NCBI GenBank assembly: GCA_963663605.2
Contig: CAXXVF010000001.1
Coordinates: 186,001-250,000, forward strand
Source: Sporobacter sp963663605
GTDB taxonomy: Bacteria > Bacillota > Clostridia > Oscillospirales > Oscillospiraceae
Length of the DNA: 64,000 bases
Direction: 5' to 3'
Of the stretch, positions 1 through 9,035 are shown piece by piece. A model generated the notes under the pieces. That model saw only the letters and a program-made list of their open reading frames with translations. It did not search any database and was not told the origin of the DNA. Made by a program: the position numbers and the translations under genes. Position 1 is the first letter of the stretch, and every line of letters starts with the position of its first letter.

Positions 1-78
1 AAGGTTGCATATGACATCGGAGCTGTTATGAGACAGCTTCCGCTGAATGATATTCCCTTGGCGTTGCTGAAAAAATAA
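1..78 (+). CDS. C-terminal end of an unidentified protein (partial)
   Basis: Frame 1 is open from the window edge to a TAA at 76-78 and gives the last 25 residues of a protein, ending in LPLNDIPLALLKK. A hairpin terminator follows at 141-180, which supports this being a real gene end. The fragment is too short to assign a family. It lies upstream of the first cobalamin riboswitch and is separated from it by that terminator. Confidence 0.5.
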   Translation, partial: KVAYDIGAVMRQLPLNDIPLALLKK

Positions 79-140
79 CCGATTCGCTGATAATGGGAAT
101 AGGGATGCCGGGCTATTGAGCAAAAAATCCAGCAGACGAA

Positions 141-180
141 ACAGCCCCGCGACCAAAAAACCCGGTTGCGGCGCTGTTTT
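141..180 (+). terminator. Intrinsic terminator of the upstream partial gene
   Basis: Two 14-nt arms (141-154 and 164-177) pair with one mismatch and one G-U pair around a 9-nt loop, and the 3' arm runs into TTTT. It closes the gene ending at 78. Confidence 0.65.
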
Positions 181-258
181 AGAATTGGGAAAACCCGATC
201 AATATGTGATAATTTGTGAGAATTACTGACAATTATGAAAATATTCTGCATATTACTA

Positions 259-287
259 TTGCATTGCCCTAGAAAATATAGTAAAAT
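259..287 (+). promoter_or_regulatory. Probable sigma-A promoter for riboswitch 1
   Basis: TTGCAT at 259-264 and TAAAAT at 282-287 are separated by exactly 17 bp. The predicted start near 295 gives a leader of about 185 nt before the cobalamin aptamer. Other AT-rich hexamers nearby are less well spaced. Confidence 0.5.
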
Positions 288-340
288 TTGTTAAAATAAA
301 TAAGCTGTCCGGTTGAATATTAGTATTAGATTTTTTCTAC

Positions 341-362
341 CAGTACACAAACAGTACACAAA
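341..362. repeat. Tandem 11-bp direct repeat
   Basis: CAGTACACAAA occurs twice head to tail (341-351 and 352-362), just upstream of riboswitch 1. It could be a protein-binding site, possibly for the neighbouring recombinase, or a slippage duplication. Nothing in the sequence decides between these. Confidence 0.6.
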
Positions 363-477
363 AAAATCAAGCTGACCGAAAAACGGAGGTAAAGACAGCG
401 CAGGCGGCAGCCTACGCCGACTGAAGCTCTTTTTTTTAGATGGAAGGAGGATGCCTATAAGTTTAAAACCCAGCTTA

Positions 478-602
478 ATAGTCTGCCCGGTTGGCCGCGC
501 TAAAGGTGTGGTCTTTAAACGGAATGGGGTGCAAGTCCCCGCGAACTGGTCACTGTGAAGCTTCCTTGGGAAGATAAGTCAGACACGCGCCGCGCAGACT
601 AA
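478..602 (+). promoter_or_regulatory. Cobalamin riboswitch 1
   Basis: The cobalamin aptamer signature is present in order: the GGAA...GGTGCAA...CCCC element at 521-540, CACTGTGAAG at 551-560, and the B12 box AAGTCAGACACGCGCC at 577-592. A long terminator hairpin follows at 653-743. Cobalamin riboswitches of this arrangement normally promote termination when the corrinoid is bound. The next gene on the strand is the serine recombinase at 846, so the switch, as it stands now, would control that gene. Confidence 0.9.
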
Positions 603-652
603 ACGTAACTGCTGTTGCCAGTACAACAGACGGCAGGTTAACGGCATCTTCG

Positions 653-743
653 CGCCTGTCGATATTTATACGAACCTTTGATTAACTTGATTTTTATTTT
701 CATAGTTCAATCAAAGATTCGTATTCATCGGCAGGCGTTTTTT
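653..743 (+). terminator. Riboswitch-1 expression platform terminator
   Basis: A long hairpin starts with CGCCTGTCGAT at 653 and ends with ATCGGCAGGCG at 737; the inner arms ATACGAACCTTTGATT and AATCAAAGATTCGTAT also pair with one mismatch. TTTTTT follows at 738-743. This is an intrinsic terminator placed 50 nt after the B12 box, as expected for a transcription-off switch. Confidence 0.8.
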
Positions 744-845
744 GCTTGATATGAAAATTATTCCGGATGCCCATATACCAGCCGCAGGCATAATGACTGC
801 CTGAAAATGCACACTAAAACTATATTCTAAGAAAGGAACAGTATA

Positions 846-1439
846 ATGACCAATCAGGTTTATGGGTATGTCAGGGTTTCGACAAAAGAACAAAACGAAG
901 AGCGGCAACTGCTCGCCATGCGGGAGTTCGGCGTGCCGGAGGCGTGTATTTATTTGGATAAGCAGTCGGGTAAGGACTTTGAGCGGCCGGCGTACAAACG
1001 GCTCGTACGCAAACTTAAAAGCGGCGATACGCTTGTGATCAAGAGTATCGACCGGCTCGGGCGGGACTACGACGAGATTTTAGAGCAATGGCGGATCATC
1101 ACTAAGGAAAAATACGCGTCTGTCGTGGTGCTGGACATGCCGCTTTTAGACACACGGCAGGGGCGGGACCTGACGGGGACGCTGATTGCGGATATCGTTT
1201 TGCAGCTGCTGTCCTACGTAGCGCAGACGGAGCGGGAATTCATACACCGGCGGCAGGCCGAGGGCATCGCGGCGGCAAAAGCGCGGGGCCAGAGGTTTGG
1301 CCGCCCGGAGAAGCCGATCCCGGACGAATTTTATTTTTTGGTGCATCAATGGCGCAGCAGCGAGATATCCGCGAGACAAGCGGCCGTGCGCCTGAATGTC
1401 TCACACCACACATTTCTGAACTGGGCGGCCAAGGCGTAA
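846..1439 (+). CDS. Small serine recombinase (resolvase/invertase family)
   Basis: This 197-aa protein has an N-terminal resolvase catalytic domain (about residues 4-140) and a C-terminal helix-turn-helix (about 155-195). The nucleophile is the serine in YVRVSTKEQ, and the conserved arginines of the family follow (DRLGRDY, and RQ near GRDL). It should catalyse site-specific recombination through a 5'-phosphoseryl intermediate. Length and architecture fit Hin/Pin-type invertases and small resolvases, not the large serine integrases. The start is supported by AAGAAAGGAA about 8 nt upstream. It lies between two cobalamin riboswitches; the first one and its terminator sit directly upstream, so expression may respond to B12. 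I found no clear pair of recombination sites. It may be a mobile newcomer that split the locus, or a resident switch. Confidence 0.88.
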   Translation: MTNQVYGYVRVSTKEQNEERQLLAMREFGVPEACIYLDKQSGKDFERPAYKRLVRKLKSGDTLVIKSIDRLGRDYDEILEQWRIITKEKYASVVVLDMPLLDTRQGRDLTGTLIADIVLQLLSYVAQTEREFIHRRQAEGIAAAKARGQRFGRPEKPIPDEFYFLVHQWRSSEISARQAAVRLNVSHHTFLNWAAKA

Positions 1440-1587
1440 AGTAAGAATTTGTTATAAATAAACAAAAAACCATTAAATCAATTAAAATATGGGAAAAAAG
1501 GTAGACCATGCCACCCGCGCCAAAGCAGCTATATCAATACATAAGTTTAGTAAAAACAGCACAAAAAAACAACGCTACGATTGTTAA

Positions 1588-1603
1588 GGGTATACGAATA
1601 CCC
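1588..1603. repeat. Perfect inverted repeat GGGTAT-ACGA-ATACCC
   Basis: Six-base arms surround a 4-bp spacer in the AT-rich gap between the recombinase and riboswitch 2. It is a plausible operator or recombinase half-site pair, but no second copy was seen by eye. The rest of 1440-1690 shows no gene. Confidence 0.45.
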
Positions 1604-1646
1604 GCCATCGTGCGCAGTATAGCATAACAGGGAAACATTGTCTAAT

Positions 1647-1675
1647 TTTCTGCCCACCCGGAAAGTGAATACTAT
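1647..1675 (+). promoter_or_regulatory. Possible promoter for riboswitch 2 and the B12 operon
   Basis: TTTCTG (1647-1652) and TACTAT (1670-1675) are 17 bp apart, which would start transcription near 1682, about 13 nt before the aptamer. The -35 match is weak, so this is only the best-placed candidate. Confidence 0.35.
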
Positions 1676-1694
1676 TTCGAGTGCCCCTTTTAGC

Positions 1695-1875
1695 GCATGG
1701 CTTTTTGGGGAGGATAGGGAATCGGGTTGAAGTCCCGAGCGGTGCCGCCGCTGTAAGCGTTGAGGACCGCGTTCGTCGGCGAAAGCCGGTCACTGGGAAA
1801 CCGGGAAGGCAGAGCGCGTTCCGCAAGAGGAAACTCTACAGACGTAAGCCAGAAGACCTGCTTTGAAATGCAGTC
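1695..1875 (+). promoter_or_regulatory. Cobalamin riboswitch 2
   Basis: This is a canonical cobalamin aptamer: GGGAATCGGGTTGAAGTCCC at 1717-1736, GGTGCCGCCGCTGTAAGC at 1741-1758, GCCGGTCACTGG at 1785-1796, and the B12 box TAAGCCAGAAGACCTGCT at 1845-1862. A strong terminator follows at 1921. It is the leader of the large gene set from 2077 to 24537 and should reduce its transcription when cobalamin is plentiful. Confidence 0.93.
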
Positions 1876-1920
1876 CGCGTTCAGGTAAGAAGGGCGGGCT
1901 GGTTGCTATCGCAGGAACAC

Positions 1921-1959
1921 GGCTGTGACGATCATTTTGATTGTCACAGCCGTTTTTTT
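1921..1959 (+). terminator. Riboswitch-2 expression platform terminator
   Basis: A 14-bp stem (GGCTGTGACGATCA with TGATTGTCACAGCC, one G-U pair) has a TTT loop and is followed by TTTTTTT. Its position about 60 nt after the B12 box fits B12-triggered premature termination ahead of the gene at 2077. Confidence 0.88.
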
Positions 1960-2076
1960 ATTTGCAATTTGCCACAGCCGTAAATTCTTGATTCCTGCCT
2001 GCCGGAAGAGCGGATCAGAAAGAACCTTAAAATTTAGTCGTATGGACACTGCCGCTTTGCGGCCCGGAGGTGAACA

Positions 2077-2385
2077 ATGCTCGAAAAGGAGCGCCTGCCT
2101 GAAAGCTCAATAGGATATATGACGCCTGAAAATGCGGAATTTCAGGACCGGGAGACGGCTTTCGGCCGGCAGCACAGGGACGATACGGACAGACAGCTGC
2201 TGCAGTATATCCGGGACCGTGCGGCAAAGCTGGGACATATCCCGAAAAAAAGCGAAGTGCCGGGCTATACATACTTAAAAGGCCGGCTTGGTCCCTGGCC
2301 GCGCATCCTGGAAAAGGCGGGGCTGAAAAAGCCGCGAAAAAAGAAAACGGAAAAGCCAATGTTTTCCGGACCCGGACACGGCTGA
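2077..2385 (+). CDS. Small basic protein with a homing-endonuclease-associated (HNH_repeat-like) motif
   Basis: This 102-aa protein starts at an ATG behind CGGAGGTGAAC and is the first gene after the riboswitch-2 terminator. Residues about 45-88 read LLQYIRD...LGHIPKKSEV...YLKGRLGPWPRILEKAGLK, which matches the pattern of the homing endonuclease associated repeat (Pfam HNH_repeat, PF18780): a helix, a Gly-x-x-Pro turn, then an FG-x-W-x-x-x-L-x-x-AGL-type helix. That repeat is thought to bind DNA. No HNH nuclease residues are present. The C-terminus is lysine-rich. Its role in a B12 locus is unknown; a regulator of the operon or a remnant of a mobile element are both possible. Confidence 0.7.
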   Translation: MLEKERLPESSIGYMTPENAEFQDRETAFGRQHRDDTDRQLLQYIRDRAAKLGHIPKKSEVPGYTYLKGRLGPWPRILEKAGLKKPRKKKTEKPMFSGPGHG

Positions 2386-2463
2386 CAGAAGGCTCCCGAA
2401 GATTTTACAAATCCCATATAAGAGAAAATACATACAAAAAATCAAAATGTGGAGGAATAAAAA

Positions 2464-5400
2464 ATGAAAAAAACAAACATCGCCAAGCGCTTCTTCGCGA
2501 CGGTATTCGCGCTTTTGCTGATCGCCGGCTTCGTGCCGATCACGGCGGCGGCCGCGGATCCGTACGACGGGCAACCTGGACAGGGCGAGTACACGATCAG
2601 TGATGAGGCGGGGCTTCAAGCTCTTGCCACGGCTGTCAATGGCGGCGCGAACTATTACCAAAGTACCTTCACGCTGACTGCCGACATTACGCTGAGCGGA
2701 GAGTGGACGCCGATCGGCACGCAGGCAAACCCCTTCCGCGGAACATTCGACGGCGGCGGACATGCTATCTCGAACCTTACATACAATAACGCTTCCGGCG
2801 ACTATGTTGGGCTGTTCGGTTTTGCCGGCTCTTCCGAGTCGCATCGGGCATTTATTAATAATGTCAACCTGACTGGCGTCAATATTACTGCGCAAGATTA
2901 CGTCGGCGGCATCTGCGGCACCTCCACTTACACGGAATTTCGTCATTGTCGTGTCGCCGGGGCGGTTTCCGGTAACACAAATGTGGGCGGCTTGTGCGGG
3001 TGTTTTTACGATTACGTGAGCGCTAATAATTGTTACGTAACGGCGGCGGTGTCTTCAATAGGCGGTACAGCCGGCGGATTAATCGGCAATATGGAAAACT
3101 ACGCGTATGTCTATTACTGTTACGCCGCGGGGTCGATTGACGCCGGCGCAAACACGCGGGTCGGCGGGATTGCCGGCTATACCGATCCGAAGACTCAAAT
3201 CAGAAACTCGGTTGCTCTGCAGGAATCAATTACCTGTGCTGGTGTGGATTCCGAAGAGGTCGGGCGCGTCAGCGGCGGCTTTGCAGGTAATTATGCGAAT
3301 GTTTATGCCCTGTCGACCATGACGGGCATAACATTCACGAACGAATCCGCGTTTAACACGACATTCGGGAAAAACGGCGCCGACATGACGCCGGCGCAAG
3401 CGCTGTCGCCCTCGACCTTTGCGGACACCCTCGGGTGGACGGCTTATGACGCTGTGTCGGAGCCCTATGGCTGGGAGCTGGAGGGCGGGAAGCTGCCGTA
3501 CATACACGGTTACGGCGAGGCCGCTGCCGATTATCTGACGACAAATCTGGACGCCGTGCTCGCGGGCAGGATCGACGCCGCCGAGTCGCTTCGGGACAGC
3601 GTGGAGATCAGCGCGTCCGGCGACGGCTCCGATATCTACTCCATCTATCAGTGGGTAACGCAGGGCGATTACAATACCTATAACGCCGCAATTGCAACCG
3701 CGCAGGGCGTTGGCACGGCCACACAGGGCGATATCGACACGCTCGATCTGGCGACGAGCAATTTTCAGGCCGCCATTCACCCTGAGGGCCAGGTTTACGA
3801 TGTGGCGGTTATACTCGACGCCTGGTACACAACCAGGTTCGATTCGGCGGAAGACGCCCTTGAGATACGGACAGAGCAGAACCTTGTGGATCTCGCCGAG
3901 TTCGTCAACGGGGCAACCAACCGGACGTTCGCCGGCAAATTTATCAAGCTGACGGCGGATCTCGACCTGGCGTCGGTCTGCGGTACCGGCGACAGCTGGG
4001 TCCCGATCGGCAATACAGCTACATATCACTTTGACGGAACATTTGACGGCCAGGGACATACGATCAGCAATCTTTATTATTACAGTACAGACACTACATC
4101 GACGGAATACGGCGGACTGTTCGGATACGTGAAGGCCGGTACGGGCTCGTCGATATATAACCTCGCCTTGACGAACGTGAGCGTGACGTCGGCAAGCAAC
4201 TCGCTCGGTAGTATTGCCGGTCACATTGAGGGAACAACGACGGACGATGCTCTCATCAGCAACTGCAGCGTGAGCGGCAGCGTCGTCTCAACGGGCGCGG
4301 CGGACAAAGTCGGCGGTATTGCCGGTGATGTTTCGCATGCAACGTTTGAGAACTGCAGCTTTTCCGGCACAATCGGCAGCACATATGCCTCGTCAAGCAA
4401 GCATTACGTTGGAGGGATTGCCGGTTATTTAAACGCCGCTACTTCTGGAACAGCCTACAGCAGCGTTAACAGCTGCTCCGTTTCCGGTACAGTCACGGCG
4501 GTGGCCACAAATACTGGTGCTAATAATTCGTATGTCGGCGGTATAACAGGCTATCTGGGTTATAACAACGAGGTGAATAATTGCCTGTCAACCGCTGATA
4601 TTAGTGTGAATAACACTAACAATAAAAAAGTCTATGCGGGAGGTATTGTGGGCTATGTCTACACTTCATTAACATCAACCTGCACTGCGGCCTATATTAA
4701 CAACTGCTTAACGGTGGGTTCGCTCAGTGCGACGTCGACGAGCGGCACGGTAAACGTCGGCGGCATTGCCGGCCAGAACGGCGGATCATCCGGCAGTACC
4801 GCAGAAATAAACAATTGCTTCGCGCTCCAATCGTCTGTAGCGTCCACCGGCGCTGCGACAACGAATATCGGGCGCGTTGCCGGGGCATGTGGTTCGGCAA
4901 CCATTGCCAACAGTTACGCTTGGCAGGATATGGTGGTTGAAATTGACAGCTCGCCGGTGACGCCGGGTGATGATGCCGCAAGTCTGGATGGCGCGGATAT
5001 TTCGGCGGCAGACGCGCTCACGGGCTCCACATATTCCGCTCTCAGCTGGGATGGCGGTATCTGGACGCTGACGGATAACGACAAGCTTCCGTACATCACG
5101 GCTTTCGGGCCGGTGGATACCGCGCTATATACATATCTGACAGCGGCGAACAATGACGCGACGCTGTCGGCGCTGACCTACAGCGTTGACGGCGGAGCGG
5201 CGACGGCAGTCACCGGTTTCGCCGCTGGGACGACAACCTACAACGTAACGCTGCCGTACGGCACGGGCGCGACGGCAGCAATCACAATGGCAGGCACGGT
5301 GACAGATTCCGGGGCGAGCATAACGGCCAATGCCGGCGTGACGCTGGCTGCGGGAGCGGGCACGGCCACAGTCACCGTCCAGGCGGCAGACGGCGTAACA

Positions 5401-8400
5401 ACGCAGACATACACGGTGAACTTCACGACGGCGTCAAACAATGACGCGACGCTGTCGGCGCTGACCTACAGCGTTGACGGCGGAGCGGCGACGGCAGTCA
5501 CCGGTTTTGCCGCTGGGACGACAACCTACAACGTAACGCTGCCGTACGGCACGGGCGCGACGGCAGCAATCACAATGGCAGGCACGGTGACAGATTCCGG
5601 GGCGAGCATAACGGCCAATGCCGGCGTGACGCTGGCTGCGGGAGCGGGCACGGCCACAGTCACCGTCCAGGCGGCAGACGGCGTAACGACGCAGACATAC
5701 ACGGTGAACTTCACGACGGCGTCAAACAATGACGCGACGCTGTCGGCGCTGACCTACAGCGTTGACGGCGGAGCGGCGACGGCAGTCACCGGTTTTGCCG
5801 CTGGGACGACAACCTACAACGTAACGCTGCCGTACGGCACGGGCGCGACGGCAGCAATCACAATGGCAGGCACGGTGACAGATTCCGGGGCGAGCATAAC
5901 GGCCAATGCCGGCGTGACGCTGGCTGCGGGAGCGGGCACGGCCACAGTCACCGTCCAGGCGGCAGACGGCGTAACAACGCAGACATACACGGTGAACTTC
6001 ACGACGGCGTCAAACAATGACGCGACGCTGTCGGCGCTGACCTACAGCGTTGACGGCGGAGCGGCGACGGCAGTCACCGGTTTTGCCGCTGGGACGACAA
6101 CCTACAACGTAACGCTGCCGTACGGCACGGGCGCGACGGCAGCAATCACAATGGCAGGCACGGTGACAGATTCCGGGGCGAGCATAACGGCCAATGCCGG
6201 CGTGACGCTGGCTGCGGGAGCGGGCACGGCCACAGTCACCGTCCAGGCGGCAGACGGCGTAACAACGCAGACATACACGGTGAACTTCACGACGGCGTCA
6301 AACAATGACGCGACGCTGTCGGCGCTGACCTACAGCGTTGACGGCGGAGCGGCGACGGCAGTCACCGGTTTTGCCGCTGGGACGACAACCTACAACGTAA
6401 CGCTGCCGTACGGCACGGGCGCGACGGCAGCAATCACAATGGCAGGCACGGTGACAGATTCCGGGGCGAGCATAACGGCCAATGCCGGCGTGACGCTGGC
6501 TGCGGGAGCGGGCACGGCCACAGTCACCGTCCAGGCGGCAGACGGCGTAACGACGCAGACATACACGGTGAACTTCACGACGGCGTCAAACAATGACGCG
6601 ACGCTGTCGGCGCTGACCTACAGCGTTGACGGCGGAGCGGCGACGGCAGTCACCGGTTTCGCCTCGGGGACGACAACCTACAACGTAACGCTGCCGTACG
6701 GCACGGGCGCGACGGCAGCAATCACAATGGCAGGCACGGTGACAAATTCCGGGGCGAGCATAACGGCCAATGCCGGCGTGACGCTGGCTGCGGGAGCGGG
6801 CACGGCCACAGTCACCGTCCAGGCGGCAGACGGCGTAACAACGCAGACATACACGGTGAACTTCACGACGGCGTCAAACAATGACGCGACGCTGTTGGCG
6901 CTGACCTACAGCGTTGACGGCGGAGCGGCGACGGCAGTCACCGGTTTTGCCGCTGGGACGACAACCTACAACGTAACGCTGCCGTACGGCACGGGCGCGA
7001 CGGCAGCAATCACAATGGCAGGCACGGTGACAGATTCCGGGGCGAGCATAACGGCCAATGCCGGCGTGACGCTGGCTGCGGGAGCGGGCACGGCCACAGT
7101 CACCGTCCAGGCGGCAGACGGCGTAACAACGCAGACATACACGGTGAACTTCACGACGGCGTCAAACAATGACGCGACGCTGTCGGCGCTGACCTACAGC
7201 GTTGACGGCGGAGCGGCGACGGCAGTCACCGGTTTTGCCGCTGGGACGACAACCTACAACGTAACGCTGCCGTACGGCACGGGCGCGACGGCAGCAATCA
7301 CAATGGCAGGCACGGTGACAGATTCCGGGGCGAGCATAACGGCCAATGCCGGCGTGACGCTGGCTGCGGGAGCGGGCACGGCCACAGTCACCGTTCAGGC
7401 GGCAGACGGCGTAACGACGCAGATATACACGGTGAACTTCACGACGGCAGGCCCCGACATAACGGCGCCGACTCTGACGAACACTCACGTGAGCAGCCTA
7501 AGTACGACGGGTGCGACGATCAATTACACGTCGGACGAAGCGGGCACGTACTACTATGTGGTGTACCTCGAAACAGCGGGCGCGCCTGACGCGGCGACGG
7601 TGAAGACGGGGACAAGCGGGTCGGCCATAACGGGCGCAAACAGCTTCAATGCCGCGGGCCTGACAGCATCGACGACCTACACGGCTTACGTTGTGGTGGA
7701 GGACGCGGCTGGGAATACGTCGGCCATAGCAGACATCGACTTCACGACGACGGCGGTTCCGAATATCGGTGGAGGCGGAGGAGCGACAACTGGCGATGGT
7801 AAGACGACGGGCGGCGCGACGTCCAATACGGTCAATCCCGGCGCTACGGCGTCAAACGGTACGGCAACGGCTCAGGTCAGTGGAAGCAGCCTTTCGGACA
7901 CGATCGAATATGCTCAGGAGAATAACAGCGGATCCATCGTGATTGCGCCAGAAGTAACCGGCTCTGCTTCGACGGTCAGTGTTGTTGTGCCCGCCAGTTC
8001 GCTCAACGAAATTGCGGCCCAAACGAATGCCGATCTCGTCGTGGACACACCTGTAGGCAGCATGAACATTCCAAATAATACGCTTGGCGCCATCGCGTCG
8101 CAGGCCGCGGGCGGCACGGTTTCTATGAGTCTTGGTACAGTTGAGACGTTGACCCTGACGCCGACGCAGCAGGCGGCTGTCGGCAGTGATCCCGTTTATG
8201 ATATCTCCATCACGAGCGGCGGCAACAATATTTCAAGCTTCGGCGGCGCAAGCCTGACGGTTACTCTGCCGTACACGCTTCAAGCCGGAGAAGATCCGGC
8301 CGGCGTTTCGGTCTGGTACTTGAATGACGCGGGCGAACTGGCACAAATGCCCTGCACATACGATGCAGCCACGGGTACGGTCAGCTTCGCGACGGATCAC

Positions 8401-8997
8401 CTTTCCTATTACGTCGTCGGCTATGACGAGCTGGCCGCATGGGAAAACCCATATGCCGATGTACGCGTATTGGACTGGTACTATGACGCGGTAGCCTTTG
8501 TCTCGGCAAACGAGCTGTTTACCGGTACGGGCGCGGCTGCCTTCAGCCCCGATACGGCCATGACGCGCGCGATGCTCGTGACGGTGCTGTACAGGCTCGA
8601 GGGTGAACCGGCCGTTTCAGGCACGAACGGCTTCAAAGACGTGGAGAGCGGCCAATGGTACACGAACGCCGTAATCTGGGCCAGCGCAAACGGTATTGTA
8701 TCCGGCTACGGCGATAACCTGTTCGGTACAAATGATTTTGTAACGCGTGAGCAGATGGCGGCTATCCTGTATAACTATGCAGGCTATAAGGGCTATGACG
8801 TCTCCGCGTCAGCCGACTTAACCGGTTTTGCCGACGCGAATGATATCAGCGCGTGGGCCGGCAAGGCCTTGAACTGGGCAAATGCCGAGGGCCTGATTAC
8901 GGGCATTACCTCGACAACGCTCTCACCGTCCGGCAGCGCCACGCGTGCGCAGGTGGCGACGATCCTCATGCGGTTTGTCCGGAACATAGCCGGCTAG
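2464..8997 (+). CDS. Giant SLH-anchored surface protein with GLUG motifs and eight cadherin-like repeats
   Basis: This 2177-aa exported protein has a signal peptide (residues 1-31, ending ITAAAA). Two blocks of GLUG-type motifs (GGLFGY, VGGIAGY; about 90-300 and 510-830) suggest a beta-helix. Eight nearly identical 96-aa modules follow at 896-1663; they start NNDATLSALTYSV and resemble the cadherin-like beta-sandwich family (PF12733). Next come a fibronectin-III-like domain (about 1664-1760), a Gly/Thr linker, a beta-rich domain (about 1800-1985) and three SLH motifs at the C-terminus (TRAMLVTVLYRL, TREQMAAILYNY, TRAQVATILMRF). SLH domains bind pyruvylated secondary wall polysaccharide. The start is set by TGGAGGAATAAAA. 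Its C-terminal third is paralogous to the protein at 10284. I infer an adhesin or spacer role in the B12 locus; no corrinoid-binding domain is visible in it. Confidence 0.9.
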   Translation: MKKTNIAKRFFATVFALLLIAGFVPITAAAADPYDGQPGQGEYTISDEAGLQALATAVNGGANYYQSTFTLTADITLSGEWTPIGTQANPFRGTFDGGGHAISNLTYNNASGDYVGLFGFAGSSESHRAFINNVNLTGVNITAQDYVGGICGTSTYTEFRHCRVAGAVSGNTNVGGLCGCFYDYVSANNCYVTAAVSSIGGTAGGLIGNMENYAYVYYCYAAGSIDAGANTRVGGIAGYTDPKTQIRNSVALQESITCAGVDSEEVGRVSGGFAGNYANVYALSTMTGITFTNESAFNTTFGKNGADMTPAQALSPSTFADTLGWTAYDAVSEPYGWELEGGKLPYIHGYGEAAADYLTTNLDAVLAGRIDAAESLRDSVEISASGDGSDIYSIYQWVTQGDYNTYNAAIATAQGVGTATQGDIDTLDLATSNFQAAIHPEGQVYDVAVILDAWYTTRFDSAEDALEIRTEQNLVDLAEFVNGATNRTFAGKFIKLTADLDLASVCGTGDSWVPIGNTATYHFDGTFDGQGHTISNLYYYSTDTTSTEYGGLFGYVKAGTGSSIYNLALTNVSVTSASNSLGSIAGHIEGTTTDDALISNCSVSGSVVSTGAADKVGGIAGDVSHATFENCSFSGTIGSTYASSSKHYVGGIAGYLNAATSGTAYSSVNSCSVSGTVTAVATNTGANNSYVGGITGYLGYNNEVNNCLSTADISVNNTNNKKVYAGGIVGYVYTSLTSTCTAAYINNCLTVGSLSATSTSGTVNVGGIAGQNGGSSGSTAEINNCFALQSSVASTGAATTNIGRVAGACGSATIANSYAWQDMVVEIDSSPVTPGDDAASLDGADISAADALTGSTYSALSWDGGIWTLTDNDKLPYITAFGPVDTALYTYLTAANNDATLSALTYSVDGGAATAVTGFAAGTTTYNVTLPYGTGATAAITMAGTVTDSGASITANAGVTLAAGAGTATVTVQAADGVTTQTYTVNFTTASNNDATLSALTYSVDGGAATAVTGFAAGTTTYNVTLPYGTGATAAITMAGTVTDSGASITANAGVTLAAGAGTATVTVQAADGVTTQTYTVNFTTASNNDATLSALTYSVDGGAATAVTGFAAGTTTYNVTLPYGTGATAAITMAGTVTDSGASITANAGVTLAAGAGTATVTVQAADGVTTQTYTVNFTTASNNDATLSALTYSVDGGAATAVTGFAAGTTTYNVTLPYGTGATAAITMAGTVTDSGASITANAGVTLAAGAGTATVTVQAADGVTTQTYTVNFTTASNNDATLSALTYSVDGGAATAVTGFAAGTTTYNVTLPYGTGATAAITMAGTVTDSGASITANAGVTLAAGAGTATVTVQAADGVTTQTYTVNFTTASNNDATLSALTYSVDGGAATAVTGFASGTTTYNVTLPYGTGATAAITMAGTVTNSGASITANAGVTLAAGAGTATVTVQAADGVTTQTYTVNFTTASNNDATLLALTYSVDGGAATAVTGFAAGTTTYNVTLPYGTGATAAITMAGTVTDSGASITANAGVTLAAGAGTATVTVQAADGVTTQTYTVNFTTASNNDATLSALTYSVDGGAATAVTGFAAGTTTYNVTLPYGTGATAAITMAGTVTDSGASITANAGVTLAAGAGTATVTVQAADGVTTQIYTVNFTTAGPDITAPTLTNTHVSSLSTTGATINYTSDEAGTYYYVVYLETAGAPDAATVKTGTSGSAITGANSFNAAGLTASTTYTAYVVVEDAAGNTSAIADIDFTTTAVPNIGGGGGATTGDGKTTGGATSNTVNPGATASNGTATAQVSGSSLSDTIEYAQENNSGSIVIAPEVTGSASTVSVVVPASSLNEIAAQTNADLVVDTPVGSMNIPNNTLGAIASQAAGGTVSMSLGTVETLTLTPTQQAAVGSDPVYDISITSGGNNISSFGGASLTVTLPYTLQAGEDPAGVSVWYLNDAGELAQMPCTYDAATGTVSFATDHLSYYVVGYDELAAWENPYADVRVLDWYYDAVAFVSANELFTGTGAAAFSPDTAMTRAMLVTVLYRLEGEPAVSGTNGFKDVESGQWYTNAVIWASANGIVSGYGDNLFGTNDFVTREQMAAILYNYAGYKGYDVSASADLTGFADANDISAWAGKALNWANAEGLITGITSTTLSPSGSATRAQVATILMRFVRNIAG
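5149..7452 (+). repeat. Eight tandem 288-bp coding repeats
   Basis: The unit begins AACAATGACGCGACGCTG and repeats eight times with almost complete nucleotide identity, including third positions. The few coding changes seen are A-to-S and D-to-N in copy 6, S-to-L in copy 7 and T-to-I in copy 8. Such identity implies recent expansion or gene conversion, and copy number may vary between cells or be collapsed or expanded in assembly. Confidence 0.97.
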
Positions 8998-9035
8998 AGC
9001 GGCCGATACGCGCTTCCCAAGAAATAAGTAAGAAA

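Noticed and set aside
481..555. Small frame beginning at ATG 451 that runs into riboswitch 1
   Set aside because: It overlaps the conserved aptamer core and its ribosome binding site touches the start codon.
300..1700. Invertible promoter segment around the serine recombinase
   Set aside because: I could not find a pair of 20-30 bp inverted repeats flanking either riboswitch by eye; a dot-plot would be decisive.
3226..4224. 332-aa minus-strand frame
   Set aside because: It is antisense to the GLUG region, is rich in Arg and Cys and has no family-like motif; the GC-rich third positions keep the opposite frame open.
5238..7169. Seven identical 67-aa minus-strand reading frames spaced by 288 bp
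   Set aside because: They are antisense shadows of the coding repeats, have no ribosome binding sites and vary only where the plus-strand repeat varies.
5149..7452. A regular repeat array that could be mistaken for CRISPR
   Set aside because: Units are 288 bp with no unique spacers and translate in one continuous frame of a surface protein.
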